This document shows positions 1-12,095 of a DNA stretch of 64,000 nt, piece after piece (position 1 is the first letter of the stretch; every line of letters begins with the position of its first letter). The DNA comes from Camelimonas fluminis (GTDB lineage Bacteria > Pseudomonadota > Alphaproteobacteria > Rhizobiales > Beijerinckiaceae). Made by a program: the position numbers and the translations under genes. The DNA lies in the NCBI RefSeq assembly GCF_014656355.1, contig NZ_BNCG01000002.1:20463-84462 (forward strand), read 5' to 3'. The notes below the pieces were generated by a model. The model had not been told where the DNA came from, made no database searches, and saw only the letters and a program-made list of their open reading frames with translations.

Positions 1-1115
1 CCACCTCGGCCGCGCCGCCATAGACGCGGTGCGCCAGGGCGGCTTCCACGAACGGATCGAGGTCGCCGTCCAGCACGTCGTCCGGGCTGGTGGATTGCAC
101 GCCGGTGCGGAGATCCTTCACCAGCTGGTAGGGCTGCAGAACGTAAGAGCGCAGCTGGTGTCCCCAGCCGATATCGGTCTTTGAGGCCGTTTCGGCGTTG
201 GCTTTTTCCTCCCGCTTCTGCAACTCCGCCTCATACAGGCGGGCGCGCAGCATGTTCCACGCCGTGGCGCGGTTTTTGTGCTGGGAGCGCTCCTGCTGGC
301 AGGCCACCACGATTCCAGTGGGAATGTGGGTGATGCGCACCGCCGAGTCGGTGGTGTTGACGTGCTGGCCGCCGGCGCCAGAGGCGCGGAAGGTGTCGAT
401 GCGGCAGTCCGATTCGTTAACGTCCACCTGGATGCGATCGTCCACCACCGGGTAGACCCAGGCGGAGGCGAAGCTGGTGTGGCGGCGCGCATTGGAATCG
501 AACGGCGAAATCCGCACCAGCCGGTGCACGCCGGATTCGGTCTTCAGCCAGCCATAGGCGTTGTGCCCCTTGATCTGGAGCGTCGCGCCCTTGATGCCGG
601 CTTCTTCGCCAGCGGTGTATTCGATCACGTCGACCTTGAAGCCCTTGCGCTCGGCCCAGCGGGTATACATGCGCAACAGCATGCTGGCCCAGTCCTGGCT
701 TTCGGTGCCGCCAGCGCCGGAGTGGACTTCCAGATAGGTGTCGTTGGAGTCCGCCTCGCCCGAGAGCAGGGTCTCGATCTGGCGCCGGCCGGCTTCGGCG
801 GCGACGGCGCGGATGGCTTCCTCGCCTTCCTTGACGATGTCGGCGTCGCCTTCCGCCTCGCCCATCTCGATGAGCTCGGCGGAATCGCCGAGGTCGCGCT
901 CCATCCGTTCGATGGCGCTGATGCGCTCCTCCAGATCGGTGCGCTCGCGCATCAGCTTCTGGGCGGCGTCGGCGTCATTCCAGAACTCGGGGGATTCAGA
1001 AAGGGCGTTCAGCTCCGCCAGGCGTTTGACTGCGACATCCCAGTCAAAGATGCCTCCTCAGCAGTCCCACGGACTGCTTGGCCGCTTCTGCCAACGATTG
1101 GATTTCTGCACGCAT
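1..1115 (-). CDS. prfB: Peptide chain release factor 2 (RF2), C-terminus cut by window edge, programmed +1 frameshift
   Basis: RF2 recognises UGA and UAA stop codons and triggers peptidyl-tRNA hydrolysis on the ribosome. The start is ATG at 1115-1113. The first 22 codons end at an in-frame TGA (1046-1044), and the rest of the protein continues one base on, so the true reading is 1115-1047 joined to 1045 and below. Downstream the SPF stop-codon-recognition tripeptide is encoded at 508-500 and the catalytic GGQ at 373-365, both in the shifted frame. The coding sequence reaches base 1 with a C-terminal stretch typical of the family (VYGGAAEV), so only a few residues are probably missing. The N-terminal text ([15 protein letters not shown]) matches alphaproteobacterial RF2. 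Identification is secure. Confidence 0.97.
1043..1058 (-). promoter_or_regulatory. prfB programmed +1 ribosomal frameshift site
   Basis: On the minus strand AGGAGG (1058-1053) is followed by CAT and then CTTTGAC (1049-1043). This is the classic autoregulatory cassette: an internal Shine-Dalgarno-like element three bases upstream of the CTT slippery codon and an in-frame TGA followed by C. High RF2 favours termination at TGA; low RF2 lets the ribosome slip +1 into GAC and make the full protein. Confidence 0.95.
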
Positions 1116-1181
1116 GTCGATTCTTTTCCGGATACGCAAAAACGCTTGAAAGATGGGGCCGGGGTCGCCGCCCGATCATCC

Positions 1182-1250
1182 AGAGCACTTTCGACAAAAG
1201 TGGAAACCACCGTTCGTGAAGAAAATGCCTGAAATCACTTGGCTGGAGCG
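1182..1250 (+). repeat. RIME-like intergenic repeat, copy 1
   Basis: This copy lies between prfB and mrcA. It opens with GAGCACTTTC, continues with an AAGTGGAAACC core, then GTGAAGAAAATGC, and closes with GGAGCG. The same sequence of blocks recurs at several other intergenic sites in this window. Right next to it GAGCGTCTG (1246-1254) and CAGACGCTC (1275-1283) form an inverted repeat. The resemblance to rhizobial intergenic mosaic elements is from memory and unverified. Confidence 0.55.
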
Positions 1251-1331
1251 TCTGTGGCCACCCCTGGCTCGCCCCAGACGCTCTAGCCCTGCCCGTCCTT
1301 TATGTAAACCGTCGCCGGCGCGGGGTGCGGT

Positions 1332-3791
1332 TCAGAAACCGCCGCCTCCGCCGTCATACTCCTGCGACGGCTGATACGCCTGTGGCGCATCTTGCGACGA
1401 TGCCTGGGGCGCTCCCTGGGGGCGCGGGGCGGATTCGCCTCCGGCCACATAGTCCGGCGGCGCGGTGCCCGGCTTGAAGGCTTCCAGAATCACAGCCCCG
1501 CCTTCGCCGCCGGCGCGCAGGCCGGTCTTGGCGTTGACCTTCACCAACTTGATTCCTGGCGGCACACGGAACGGCGTCGCCGGCTTGTCCTTCAGCGCCA
1601 TGTTGAGGAAGTCGCGCACCACGGGCGCCGCCAGATGACCGGCGGTGACGCGGCCGCCCAGCGAACGGGGCTGGTCGTAGCCGAGATAAACGCCGACGGC
1701 CAGGTCTGGCGAGAAGCCGACGAACCACACGTCCTTGGCGTCGTTGGTGGTGCCGGTCTTGCCGGCGAGCGGCTTGCCCACAGCTTTGAGGATGGTGGCG
1801 GTGCCGCGCTGCACCACGCCCTCCAGGATATGGGTGATCTGGTAGGCGGTGAGCGGATCGATCACCTGCTCGCGCTTGTCGACCAGCGTTGGCTCGGCCT
1901 GGTTGGCCCAGCGGTCGGCGTTGCAGTTCTCGCAGATGCGTTCGTCATGGCGGTAGATGGTCTTGCCCCACCGGTCCTGGATGCGGTCGATCAGCGTCGG
2001 CTTGATGCGCTTGCCGCCGTTGGCGAACATCGAATAGGCCGCGGTCATGCGCATGACCGTGGTTTCGCCAGCGCCCAGCGACATGGGCAGATATTTCTGC
2101 AACTCGTCATAGACGCCAAAGCGGCGGGAATATTCGGCGATCACCGGCATGCCGATGTCGCGGGCCAGGCGCACGGTCATGACGTTGCGCGACTGCTCGA
2201 TGCCGTAACGCAGGGTATGCGGGCCAGAGAACTTGCCGCTGTAGTTCTCGGGGCGCCACGGCGGCAGGCCCGGGCCCTGCTCGATTTCGATCGGCGAGTC
2301 GTAAACGGTGGTGGACGGCGTGTAGCCATTGTCCAGCGCAGTGGCGTAGACGATCGGCTTGAACGACGAGCCCGGCTGGCGTTGCGCCTGGGTGGCGCGG
2401 TTGAATTCGCTCTGGTCGAAGGAGAAGCCGCCGACCATGGCGAAGACGCGTCCGGTCAGCGGATCCATGGCCACCATGGCGCCCGAAATCGCCGGAATCT
2501 GGCGCAGACGATAGAAACCAGGCCGTTTCTCGATCGGCTCCGCGTAGATGACGTCGCCAGGCGACAGGAACGAGCCAGGCTTGCCCTTGCGCGTCCAGCG
2601 CACGCCGTCGGCGTCGATCTGGCCGGTCACCCGCCGCGTCTCGAGCGAGCCGTTGCCGATGCGCTCGGGCTGCATGCCAATGCGCACGCCGGATGCGGTG
2701 TTTTCCAGCACGACGGCGAGACGCCATGGCTGCACGTCGGTGAGGGTTTTCAGATCGCCGAGGGCCTTGCCCCAGTCCGCGGTCGCCCGCAGGTCGATCT
2801 TGTCCACTACCCCGTGCCAGCCGCGCGCCTCATCATAGCGCACCAGGCCGTCAACCAGCGCCTTGCGCGCCATGGCCTGCATGGTCGGGTCGAGCGTGGT
2901 CCGGACCGAGAGGCCGCCGTCATACAGCTTATTTTCGCCGTAGCGTTCGGCAATCTCGCGACGCACTTCCTCGGCGAAATAGCCCGCCGCATAGGTGTTG
3001 GGCGAGAGCGAGCGCGGCGAGACGCCCAGCGGTTGCTTGCGCGCCTGGTCGGCCTGCTCGCGGGTGATGTAGTCGTTCTCATACATGCGCTCGATCACCC
3101 AGTTACGGCGATCGGTCGCCGCGACAGTGTGGCGGAACGCATTGTAATTGTTGGGCGCCTTGGGCAACGCGGCCAGATAGGCGGCCTCGGCGACTGTCAG
3201 TTCGTGCACCGATTTGCCGAAATAGTTCAGCGCGGCGGCGGCGACGCCATAGTTGCCCGAGCCCAGATAGATCTCGTTCAGGTACAGCTCGAGAATCTTG
3301 TCCTTGGTGTAGGCGTTCTCGATGCGCAGGGCGACCAGCGCCTCGCGGATCTTGCGCTCGTAGCTACGCTCGTTGCCGACGAGGAAGTTCTTCGCCACCT
3401 GCTGGGTGATGGTCGAAGCGCCCTGCTCGCGCTGGCCGGAGTTCTTGCGGCCAACGTTCTGCACCACGGCGCGCAGGGTGCCGAACGGGTCGACGCCAAC
3501 GTGGCTGTAGAAATTCTTGTCTTCGGCCGACAGGAAGGCTGCGACGACCTGGCGGGGAATCGCCTGGATCGGCAGGAACAGACGCCGCTCGCGCGCATAT
3601 TCGGCCAACAGCCGGCCATCGCGGGCGTGGAAGCGGGTCATGACGGGCGGCTCGTAGTCCCGCAACTGGGTGTAATCCGGCAGATCCTGGGAATAATGCC
3701 AGATGAAATAGCCAACGGCCGCCGCGCCCACGACCGCGACCGTGAAAGCCAGCCCGAAGAGAAATGCAATGAAACGCAAAACAAAACGCAT
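1332..3791 (-). CDS. mrcA: Penicillin-binding protein 1A (bifunctional glycosyltransferase/transpeptidase)
   Basis: This 819-residue class A PBP polymerises lipid II into glycan strands and crosslinks peptide stems in the periplasm. Residues about 8-31 form a single N-terminal membrane anchor. The GT51 domain follows, with the catalytic glutamate in SAEDKNFYSH (about residue 90) and the QGASTITQQ motif near 125-131. An OB-like insert separates it from the transpeptidase domain, which has the nucleophile in PGSSFKP (about residue 474) and KTGTT (about 678). The C-terminus is a low-complexity Pro/Gln/Gly tail ending in a run of glycines. The gene is transcribed in the same direction as amiC upstream (226 nt gap) and prfB downstream (216 nt gap). 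Confidence 0.96.
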   Translation of the reverse strand: MRFVLRFIAFLFGLAFTVAVVGAAAVGYFIWHYSQDLPDYTQLRDYEPPVMTRFHARDGRLLAEYARERRLFLPIQAIPRQVVAAFLSAEDKNFYSHVGVDPFGTLRAVVQNVGRKNSGQREQGASTITQQVAKNFLVGNERSYERKIREALVALRIENAYTKDKILELYLNEIYLGSGNYGVAAAALNYFGKSVHELTVAEAAYLAALPKAPNNYNAFRHTVAATDRRNWVIERMYENDYITREQADQARKQPLGVSPRSLSPNTYAAGYFAEEVRREIAERYGENKLYDGGLSVRTTLDPTMQAMARKALVDGLVRYDEARGWHGVVDKIDLRATADWGKALGDLKTLTDVQPWRLAVVLENTASGVRIGMQPERIGNGSLETRRVTGQIDADGVRWTRKGKPGSFLSPGDVIYAEPIEKRPGFYRLRQIPAISGAMVAMDPLTGRVFAMVGGFSFDQSEFNRATQAQRQPGSSFKPIVYATALDNGYTPSTTVYDSPIEIEQGPGLPPWRPENYSGKFSGPHTLRYGIEQSRNVMTVRLARDIGMPVIAEYSRRFGVYDELQKYLPMSLGAGETTVMRMTAAYSMFANGGKRIKPTLIDRIQDRWGKTIYRHDERICENCNADRWANQAEPTLVDKREQVIDPLTAYQITHILEGVVQRGTATILKAVGKPLAGKTGTTNDAKDVWFVGFSPDLAVGVYLGYDQPRSLGGRVTAGHLAAPVVRDFLNMALKDKPATPFRVPPGIKLVKVNAKTGLRAGGEGGAVILEAFKPGTAPPDYVAGGESAPRPQGAPQASSQDAPQAYQPSQEYDGGGGGF

Positions 3792-4017
3792 GCGAAGCTG
3801 GCCCGCCGTCTGCCGTTGACCGGACGTCGCGATACTGCGACCCGGAGAGAATGCGCGTTAACGATACGCGTGTTTACATGGTGACGCGCGCCGGCGCGAG
3901 TCGGCGGCGACCATCATGATTCCTAGTGTCGAATAGTCCCTGCTGGATATCAAAAGCGATGTGTGCGGCAAGATTCCGGCGCCGCGCGACAAATCCGCCG
4001 CAGGAGAACGCAGCGTT

Positions 4018-5361
4018 TCAGGGAATGTTCCCAGGGGCGGTCATCGGGGCGGTCATCGAGCGGCGCCCGTCGAAATACTGGTTGATGGCCTTGGCCAGGG
4101 CCGCCGTGGTGCGGTCGCGCCACTCGGGCGAGTTCATCAGATCGGCGTCGCGGGTGCTTGAAAGATAACCGATTTCCAGCAGCGCCGACGGCGTGTCGGG
4201 CGCGGTGAGCACAATGAAGCGCGCCGAGCGGTGCGGGTTCTTGTTCATGCGGATCACCTGGCCGAGGCCGCCGACCAGCTTTGTCGCCAGCACGTTCGAG
4301 AATGCCCGGGTTTCCCGCATGGTGAGGTCGAGCAGGATGTTCGCCACCTGGTCATTGTCGACCTGGGCGGTGACGCCGGCGGCGCGGTCCGCGTCGTTTT
4401 CCTTGTCGGCGAGTTGCGCCGATTCCGTATCGGTGGCCAGTTTCGAGCCCGTATAGACCGTGGCGCCGCGCACGCCCGGGCTTTCACGAAGAATGTCGGC
4501 GTGCACTGACAGAAAAAGGGCCGCCCGGTGTTGCTGGGCGATGCGCACCCGATCGCCCAGCGGCACGAACATGTCGCCCTCGCGGGTCATGATCACCCGA
4601 TACCGCCCGGTGGCTTCGAGATGCTCGCGCAGGCGCTGGGCGAAAGCGAGGACGATGTCCTTTTCAACCAGTCCGGCGGAGTTGATGGCGCCGTTGTCGA
4701 GGCCGCCATGGCCGGGATCGAGCACGATGACCGGCCGGCGGTCGGCCTTGTCCGCCGGGGCCACGGCGGCGGGCGGCGGCGCCTGCCCGGCGCCCTGCCC
4801 GGCCGCGAGGCGCGCTTCCTTGTGGAAATGCGGCCGGTCGGCGCGCGTGATCTCGATTTCCAGGCGCGGCAGGGCGTTTTCCTGCTGAACCGTTGTGACG
4901 CGGGTGACGGTGGCCGGCGCGGCGAGATCAATGACGATGCGGGATTTTCCCGGCGCGAAGACGCCGTAGCGGAATGAGGCGGCGAGCCCCTTGCCGCGCC
5001 GCCCGGAGCCCTGGGGGAGCTGGAAGTTGACTTCGGGCAGTTCGATGACCGCCCGGTCCGGGCGCTCCATGACAAAGGCGCGGGCTTCGACCGGGCGCGA
5101 TATGGTGAAGCCAAGGATCGTGACGCGGTTGTCGCCGGTTACGCTCACCGCATTGGTGACGGCGCGCGGTTCCGCCGGCGCGGCAAGGCGCGCGCCTGCG
5201 CCGTCGCCGCGCGCGTCGGGCGCCGCCAGAGCCGGGAGGCTGGCGGCCATGATGGCGGCCAGTGCCGCGCCGGCCGCCCAGTCGCGCGCCAGCCTGGCGG
5301 CTGGTTCGCGCCGGCTCCGTTTCGCTGCTTGTCCTTGCGGCGTCTGCGTCCCGTCCTGCAT
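4018..5361 (-). CDS. amiC: N-acetylmuramoyl-L-alanine amidase, AmiC type (AMIN + Amidase_3)
   Basis: The 447-residue protein cleaves the amide bond between muramic acid and the peptide stem, a step in daughter-cell separation. It has a long basic N-region and a hydrophobic stretch ending in LPALA that looks like an export signal; SRREPAARL hints at Tat export but is a weak match. An AMIN domain (about 75-180) should target it to septal peptidoglycan. The Amidase_3 domain shows its zinc ligands: His in DPGHGG, Glu in LVEKDI and His in LSVHAD. The symbol follows domain order only; AmiA/B/C cannot be separated here. A TATTAT sequence lies about 10 nt upstream of the ATG, which would give a nearly leaderless message if used. 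Confidence 0.92.
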   Translation of the reverse strand: MQDGTQTPQGQAAKRSRREPAARLARDWAAGAALAAIMAASLPALAAPDARGDGAGARLAAPAEPRAVTNAVSVTGDNRVTILGFTISRPVEARAFVMERPDRAVIELPEVNFQLPQGSGRRGKGLAASFRYGVFAPGKSRIVIDLAAPATVTRVTTVQQENALPRLEIEITRADRPHFHKEARLAAGQGAGQAPPPAAVAPADKADRRPVIVLDPGHGGLDNGAINSAGLVEKDIVLAFAQRLREHLEATGRYRVIMTREGDMFVPLGDRVRIAQQHRAALFLSVHADILRESPGVRGATVYTGSKLATDTESAQLADKENDADRAAGVTAQVDNDQVANILLDLTMRETRAFSNVLATKLVGGLGQVIRMNKNPHRSARFIVLTAPDTPSALLEIGYLSSTRDADLMNSPEWRDRTTAALAKAINQYFDGRRSMTAPMTAPGNIP

Positions 5362-5991
5362 GCAGCTTGCTATAATACAGTTGCGGCCCTGCTTTAAGAC
5401 CAGCGCGCTGCTCCAGCGCCATTTATATTAACGACGCCTGTTCCAGGCGGGCGGCCGGAGCCGTGGCGGCGGCCCGGCCGGGCGGAACATTCAACTTGCC
5501 AAGCACGGGGCCGGCTATGTATTGATGGTGTAACCCGCCGCAAATCGGCGCGCGTCTGCCAGATCGGCGGACGGCGCCAGTCGCCGGAACAGCCAGCGGA
5601 TTTGACGCTCCCCGCGTCTTTCGATCCACGCGGCTGCACGACGGACTCTTTTCCGGATCGTGGCGGGGTGTTTTTTCAGCTGCTTGCGAGCAGTTTTTTG
5701 CCCGTAGCCCTTGGGTCTGCGTGGCGTCACGAGGAATTTTAATGGGCGCGCGCCGGGTTCTGGCCCAGTCCGATCTGCCATTGACCGCACAGGTTTGCGG
5801 CGGCGGTCGTTCGGGGCTGTCAGACGCGACGCGGCCTTCTCTCCTCCTTCGCTCCCCTCCACAATCATGCGCCGGTTATTCCAGCTACGGAGTCGCCTGG
5901 CGCAATCGCAGCCCCCGCAAGGGAAACCCGTCTCTGGCCGTTTGCCGGAGGCGCGCGCTTTTTCCGGGGCTTGCGACAACGGAAGTTCACT
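5362..5991. other. 630-nt divergent gap between amiC and rne, no gene recognised
   Basis: No ORF here resembles a known family. It probably holds the amiC promoter and a long rne leader, expected because rne mRNAs in other bacteria carry long autoregulatory 5' regions. The last 30 nt hold GGAAG, a ribosome binding site for rne. An open frame with an ATG at 5741 reads toward rne but has no convincing coding character. Confidence 0.5.
5368..5376 (+). promoter_or_regulatory. Candidate extended -10 promoter (TGC TATAAT) reading toward rne
   Basis: A perfect TATAAT at 5371-5376 is preceded by TG one base upstream, the extended -10 arrangement. No good -35 is visible. Initiation near 5383 would give an rne leader of about 610 nt. 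The complementary strand of the same bases reads TATTAT just upstream of amiC, so which gene it serves is not settled. Confidence 0.3.
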
Positions 5992-8772
<2,781 letters not shown>

Positions 8773-8796
8773 CGCGCAGCTCCTGACAACATGACG

Positions 8797-8830
8797 AAAA
8801 ACGCCCGTGACCATGTCGCGGGCGTTTTTG
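8797..8830 (+). terminator. Rho-independent terminator of rne
   Basis: ACGCCCG (8801-8807) pairs with CGGGCGT (8819-8825) across an 11-nt loop. The stem is flanked by AAAA and followed by TTTTTG. It starts about 25 nt after the rne stop, and the A-tract could also support termination of leftward transcription. Confidence 0.88.
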
Positions 8831-8858
8831 TTTGAACGCGAAGGGTCCGGGCCGGCTG

Positions 8859-10361
8859 TCAGTTGCTGCGCAGGGGCCGCTCTTCCATGCTGGCGAGAAA
8901 ACCGGCGGAGATCAGTACGCCCAGCGCGGCCGCGCCGAAGATCCAGCGGAACACAAGGGCGAGCTGATGCGCGGCTTCCGGAGCCAGCGCGCCGGCAACG
9001 CGGACGCCTTCGCCCGAAAAGCCGACAGCGTGGCCCGCGAATGCGGCGCCGTTCAGCATGATGGCGCCGAAGGCGGCGACAATCAGCGCCGCGCCCATCT
9101 GGCGGAAGAAGTTCATGGCGGCCGTTGCGGTGCCAAGCTGGTGCAGGGCTACGGCGTTCTGGATCGAAATGGTGCACACCGGGAACAGGCTGCCGATGCC
9201 GGCGCTGGTCGCCGCCAGCAACGCGATGGTCATCCAGGTGGGGCGGGTTTCCAGGGTGAAGACCGCCAGGGCCAGCAGGCTGAGGCAGGAGATGGCGAGG
9301 CCGGTCAGCGCCACGCCCTTGTAACGGTTGAAGTACACCATGCTGCGGCCGGAGGCGGTGGCGCCGAACACGGTGGCGACCATCATCGGCGTGACCGCAA
9401 GGCCGGCGTCGGCCGTGCTGAACCCGCGGACGATCTCGAAATACAGAGGCGCATAGATGCTGAGGCCAACGAAGACGCCCATGCCGAAGCATGCCGCGAT
9501 GCAGGCGCGGACGACGACCCGGTTGCGCAGGATGTCCAGCGGCATCAGCGGCTCTTCCGCCGTACGCACCCGGATGGCGAACAACGCCCACAGAACCAGC
9601 GAGACGCCGACCGCCGCGCCAATCGGCAGCGAGAACCAGGGATAACGGTGCCCGCCCCAGCCCATCGCCAGCAGCAGGCTGATGGTGGCGCCCATCAGCA
9701 GCAGCGCGCCGGCGAAGTCGAGGCGGTGGCGGCGCTCATGCCGGGGCAACCGCTTCAGCAGCCTGGCGCACAGCCACAGGGCGACGCCGCCGAGCGGCAG
9801 GTTGATCCAGAAGATCGCCGACCAGTGCAGGTGGCCTGACAGGAAGCCGCCGAGCGCTGGCCCGAGCAGGCTGGAGGTGGCGAAGACGCTGGCGACGTGG
9901 ATCTGGTAGCGCGAGCGCTCCTTGGGCGTCAGCACGTCGGCGAGCACGGTCTGGGCAAGAGAGATCAGGCCGCCGCCGCCCAGCCCCTGGACGCCGCGCG
10001 CGATGATCAGCGAGATCATGTTCGGGGCCAGGGCGCAGGCGACGGAGCCCGCCAGAAACACGACGATGGCCGCCATCATCAGCGGCCGCCGCCCCCAGAT
10101 GTCGCTGGCCTTGCCGTAGAGCGGCGTCACCGTCGTCGCGGCCAGCAGATAGATCGACACCACCCACGGCAGCAGGTCCGGATCGCCGAGATCACGGCCG
10201 ATGGCGGCCAGCGCCGTTGCGACGATGGTCTGGTCGAGCGCCGCCAGGAACATGGCGAGGATGACGCCGCCGAGGATGGCGTAAATTTCCCTCTGGCTGA
10301 GCTTCGGGCGTTCGAAAGCCACGGAAGCCTCCGCCATGGGCGTGCTTGCAGATACGGACAT
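8859..10361 (-). CDS. MFS multidrug efflux transporter, DHA2 (14-TM) family
   Basis: This 500-residue inner-membrane proton antiporter is expected to export drugs or toxic metabolites. Hydrophobic segments run through nearly the whole length, consistent with 14 helices. Family marks are AALDQTIVATALAAIG in helix 1 and the motif-A loop GKASDIWGRRP between helices 2 and 3. No membrane-fusion (EmrA-like) or TetR-type partner gene is adjacent, so substrate and regulation are unknown. The gene converges on the rne terminator. Its upstream neighbour is the leftward aminotransferase, whose stop lies 66 nt before its start. Confidence 0.9.
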   Translation of the reverse strand: MSVSASTPMAEASVAFERPKLSQREIYAILGGVILAMFLAALDQTIVATALAAIGRDLGDPDLLPWVVSIYLLAATTVTPLYGKASDIWGRRPLMMAAIVVFLAGSVACALAPNMISLIIARGVQGLGGGGLISLAQTVLADVLTPKERSRYQIHVASVFATSSLLGPALGGFLSGHLHWSAIFWINLPLGGVALWLCARLLKRLPRHERRHRLDFAGALLLMGATISLLLAMGWGGHRYPWFSLPIGAAVGVSLVLWALFAIRVRTAEEPLMPLDILRNRVVVRACIAACFGMGVFVGLSIYAPLYFEIVRGFSTADAGLAVTPMMVATVFGATASGRSMVYFNRYKGVALTGLAISCLSLLALAVFTLETRPTWMTIALLAATSAGIGSLFPVCTISIQNAVALHQLGTATAAMNFFRQMGAALIVAAFGAIMLNGAAFAGHAVGFSGEGVRVAGALAPEAAHQLALVFRWIFGAAALGVLISAGFLASMEERPLRSN

Positions 10362-10427
10362 GGAGCTGGCCTGTCGCGCCGCTGGTCGCGGCGTCCCTTT
10401 TCAATACCAGCCAGTCCTCGCCTGTTT

Positions 10428-11627
10428 TTATGCCCGGAGGGAGGCGGTTGCCAGAAAGGTTTTCAGACGGGCCATGCCCTCGACGCATGTCTCTTGCGAA
10501 CCCGCGAAGGAAAAGCGCGCGAAATGCGCGCCCCGATGCGGGTCGAAATCGAGGCCAGGGGTAATGGCGACGCCGGCCTCATCAAGGAAGCGCCGGCAAA
10601 ATTCCATCGAATCCGCCGCATGGCGCGAAACGTCCACATAGGCGTAGAAGGCGCCGTCCGCGGGCGCGGTCTCGAGGCCGAGGTCAGCAAGCGCGTTGAG
10701 AACGATGTCGCGGTTGCGTGCATAGCCGGCGCGCACCGCTTCCAGTTCGTCAATGGCGTCGAACGCCGCTTCGGCGGCGACCTGGCTGAGAAACGGCGTT
10801 GAGATGAAGAGGCTCTGCGCCAGCCGTTCGATGGGCCGCACCAGCGCCTGGGGAACCACCAGCCAGCCGATGCGCCAGCCGGTCATGCAATAGTATTTGG
10901 AGAAGGAGTTGACGACGATGGCGTCCGGCGTGGTCGCCAGCGCCGTGCTTGCCGGGGCGCCGTAATGCAGGCCGTGGTAGATTTCATCGGAAATCAGCCA
11001 CAGGCCCTGCTCCCGGCACAGGGCGCCGATGGCCGCAAGCTCGTCTGGTCTGGCGATGACGCCGGTGGGATTCGACGGGCTCATGACCAGCACGCCGTCG
11101 AGCGGCCGCAACCGGGATACGGCGGCGATGGCCGCCGCCGTCATCGACCAGCCGCCGTTGGCGGCGCCGACCGGAATGTCGACCGTTTCCATCTCCAGGG
11201 CGTTGAAGATGTTGCGGTAGGCCGGATAGCCTGGACAGGCGCAGGCAATGCGCGCGCCGGTTTCGAACGCGGCGAGAAACGCGAGCATGAAGCCGCCGGA
11301 TGAGCCGGTGGTGATGATGACCTGCTCCGCGTCAACGCTGACGCCATAGAGATCCTGGTAGCTGCGGGCGATGCGCTCCCGGAGCGACGGCAGGCCCAGC
11401 GCCTCGGTATAACCGATCTGGCCGCTGGCCATGGCGGCGCGCGCCGCTTCGAGTGGCCGGCGCGGCGTCGGCGCGGAGGGCTGCCCGATCTCCATATGCA
11501 TGATATCCGCGCCCTGCCTTGCTTTTGCCCTGGCGGCGGACAACACATCCATGGCCAGAAACGGCGCGACTCGCGCGGTGCGACGGGACGGCGCCGGAAC
11601 TGGCGGAATGACGGGCGGCACGGACAA
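10428..11627 (-). CDS. Pyridoxal-phosphate aminotransferase, class I/II
   Basis: A fold-type I aminotransferase of about 399 residues. The PLP lysine lies in SFSKYYCMTGWRIGW, with the family elements GQPSAPTP near the N-terminus, TTGSSGGF, PGYPAY and SPSNPTG. Substrate is not predictable; relatives act on aspartate, aromatic or N-succinyl-diaminopimelate substrates. The open frame extends upstream to 11804, but that extension has no family similarity. I chose TTG at 11627 because GGAG lies seven bases upstream and the protein then begins MSVPPVIPPV, in line with relatives. GTG at 11621 is the alternative. Confidence 0.85.
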   Translation of the reverse strand: MSVPPVIPPVPAPSRRTARVAPFLAMDVLSAARAKARQGADIMHMEIGQPSAPTPRRPLEAARAAMASGQIGYTEALGLPSLRERIARSYQDLYGVSVDAEQVIITTGSSGGFMLAFLAAFETGARIACACPGYPAYRNIFNALEMETVDIPVGAANGGWSMTAAAIAAVSRLRPLDGVLVMSPSNPTGVIARPDELAAIGALCREQGLWLISDEIYHGLHYGAPASTALATTPDAIVVNSFSKYYCMTGWRIGWLVVPQALVRPIERLAQSLFISTPFLSQVAAEAAFDAIDELEAVRAGYARNRDIVLNALADLGLETAPADGAFYAYVDVSRHAADSMEFCRRFLDEAGVAITPGLDFDPHRGAHFARFSFAGSQETCVEGMARLKTFLATASLRA

Positions 11628-12095
11628 GACAGCGCTCCAGTAAACGGGGCCGGACAGGCAAATCAGTTCTATAGCATCCGGGATAAGGGGCCGTCGCCTC
11701 CGTGTGCAAGGCGCGTCGTGAGCGGCCGCCTGGCGCGGAATCTGGCGGATTTTGGCGATATGCGCTCTCCTGCCCAGGTGGAAAACGCGGCGGAGCGTCC
11801 CCATTTGGGGATTTTCACGCGGTGAACGCGGATTATTGACTGCTATGGTTTACGGTGTGCGTGGCCGGGGTTTCTGGCCATGCCCGCCGGTGCAGCGATC
11901 ATGTGAAGCCGGAGCGTTTTCCGGTCGGGCGACCTCGCCTGGCTGGAAAGCGCTTTTTGGGCGCTGCATTGACAATCGCGCCGTTACGACCGCCTGGCTT
12001 CGGGTTTATCGCCATTTGGGATTTCAGCGCCTGTTGTGGGCGCGGGCATGAAACAATTCATCATGCTGTTCAGGGTGCGAAGGATCGAACCGAAC
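11628..12095. other. 468-nt divergent gap, aminotransferase to dsbA-like gene
   Basis: No gene is recognised. The gap holds a degenerate RIME-like repeat (about 11910-11962) and presumably both promoters. TTGACT at 11835 could be a -35 box but has no good -10 partner. Confidence 0.4.
11910..11962 (+). repeat. RIME-like intergenic repeat, degenerate copy
   Basis: GGAGCGTTTTCCGG opens the segment and GGAAAGCGCTTTTTG follows about 25 nt later as an inverted partner. It fits the outer blocks of the repeat seen elsewhere in the window but lacks the AAGTGG core. Confidence 0.3.

Noticed and set aside
1043-1049. In-frame stop in prfB as a pseudogene mutation
   Set aside because: The stop lies exactly in the conserved CTTTGAC context with AGGAGG upstream, the known regulatory frameshift.
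278-1219. 313-codon open frame on the plus strand
   Set aside because: It is the antisense shadow of prfB, whose SPF and GGQ motifs and frameshift site are unambiguous. GC-rich codon bias keeps antisense frames open.
1392-3884. 830-codon plus-strand frame over mrcA
   Set aside because: No family similarity; fully opposite PBP1A, which has all catalytic motifs.
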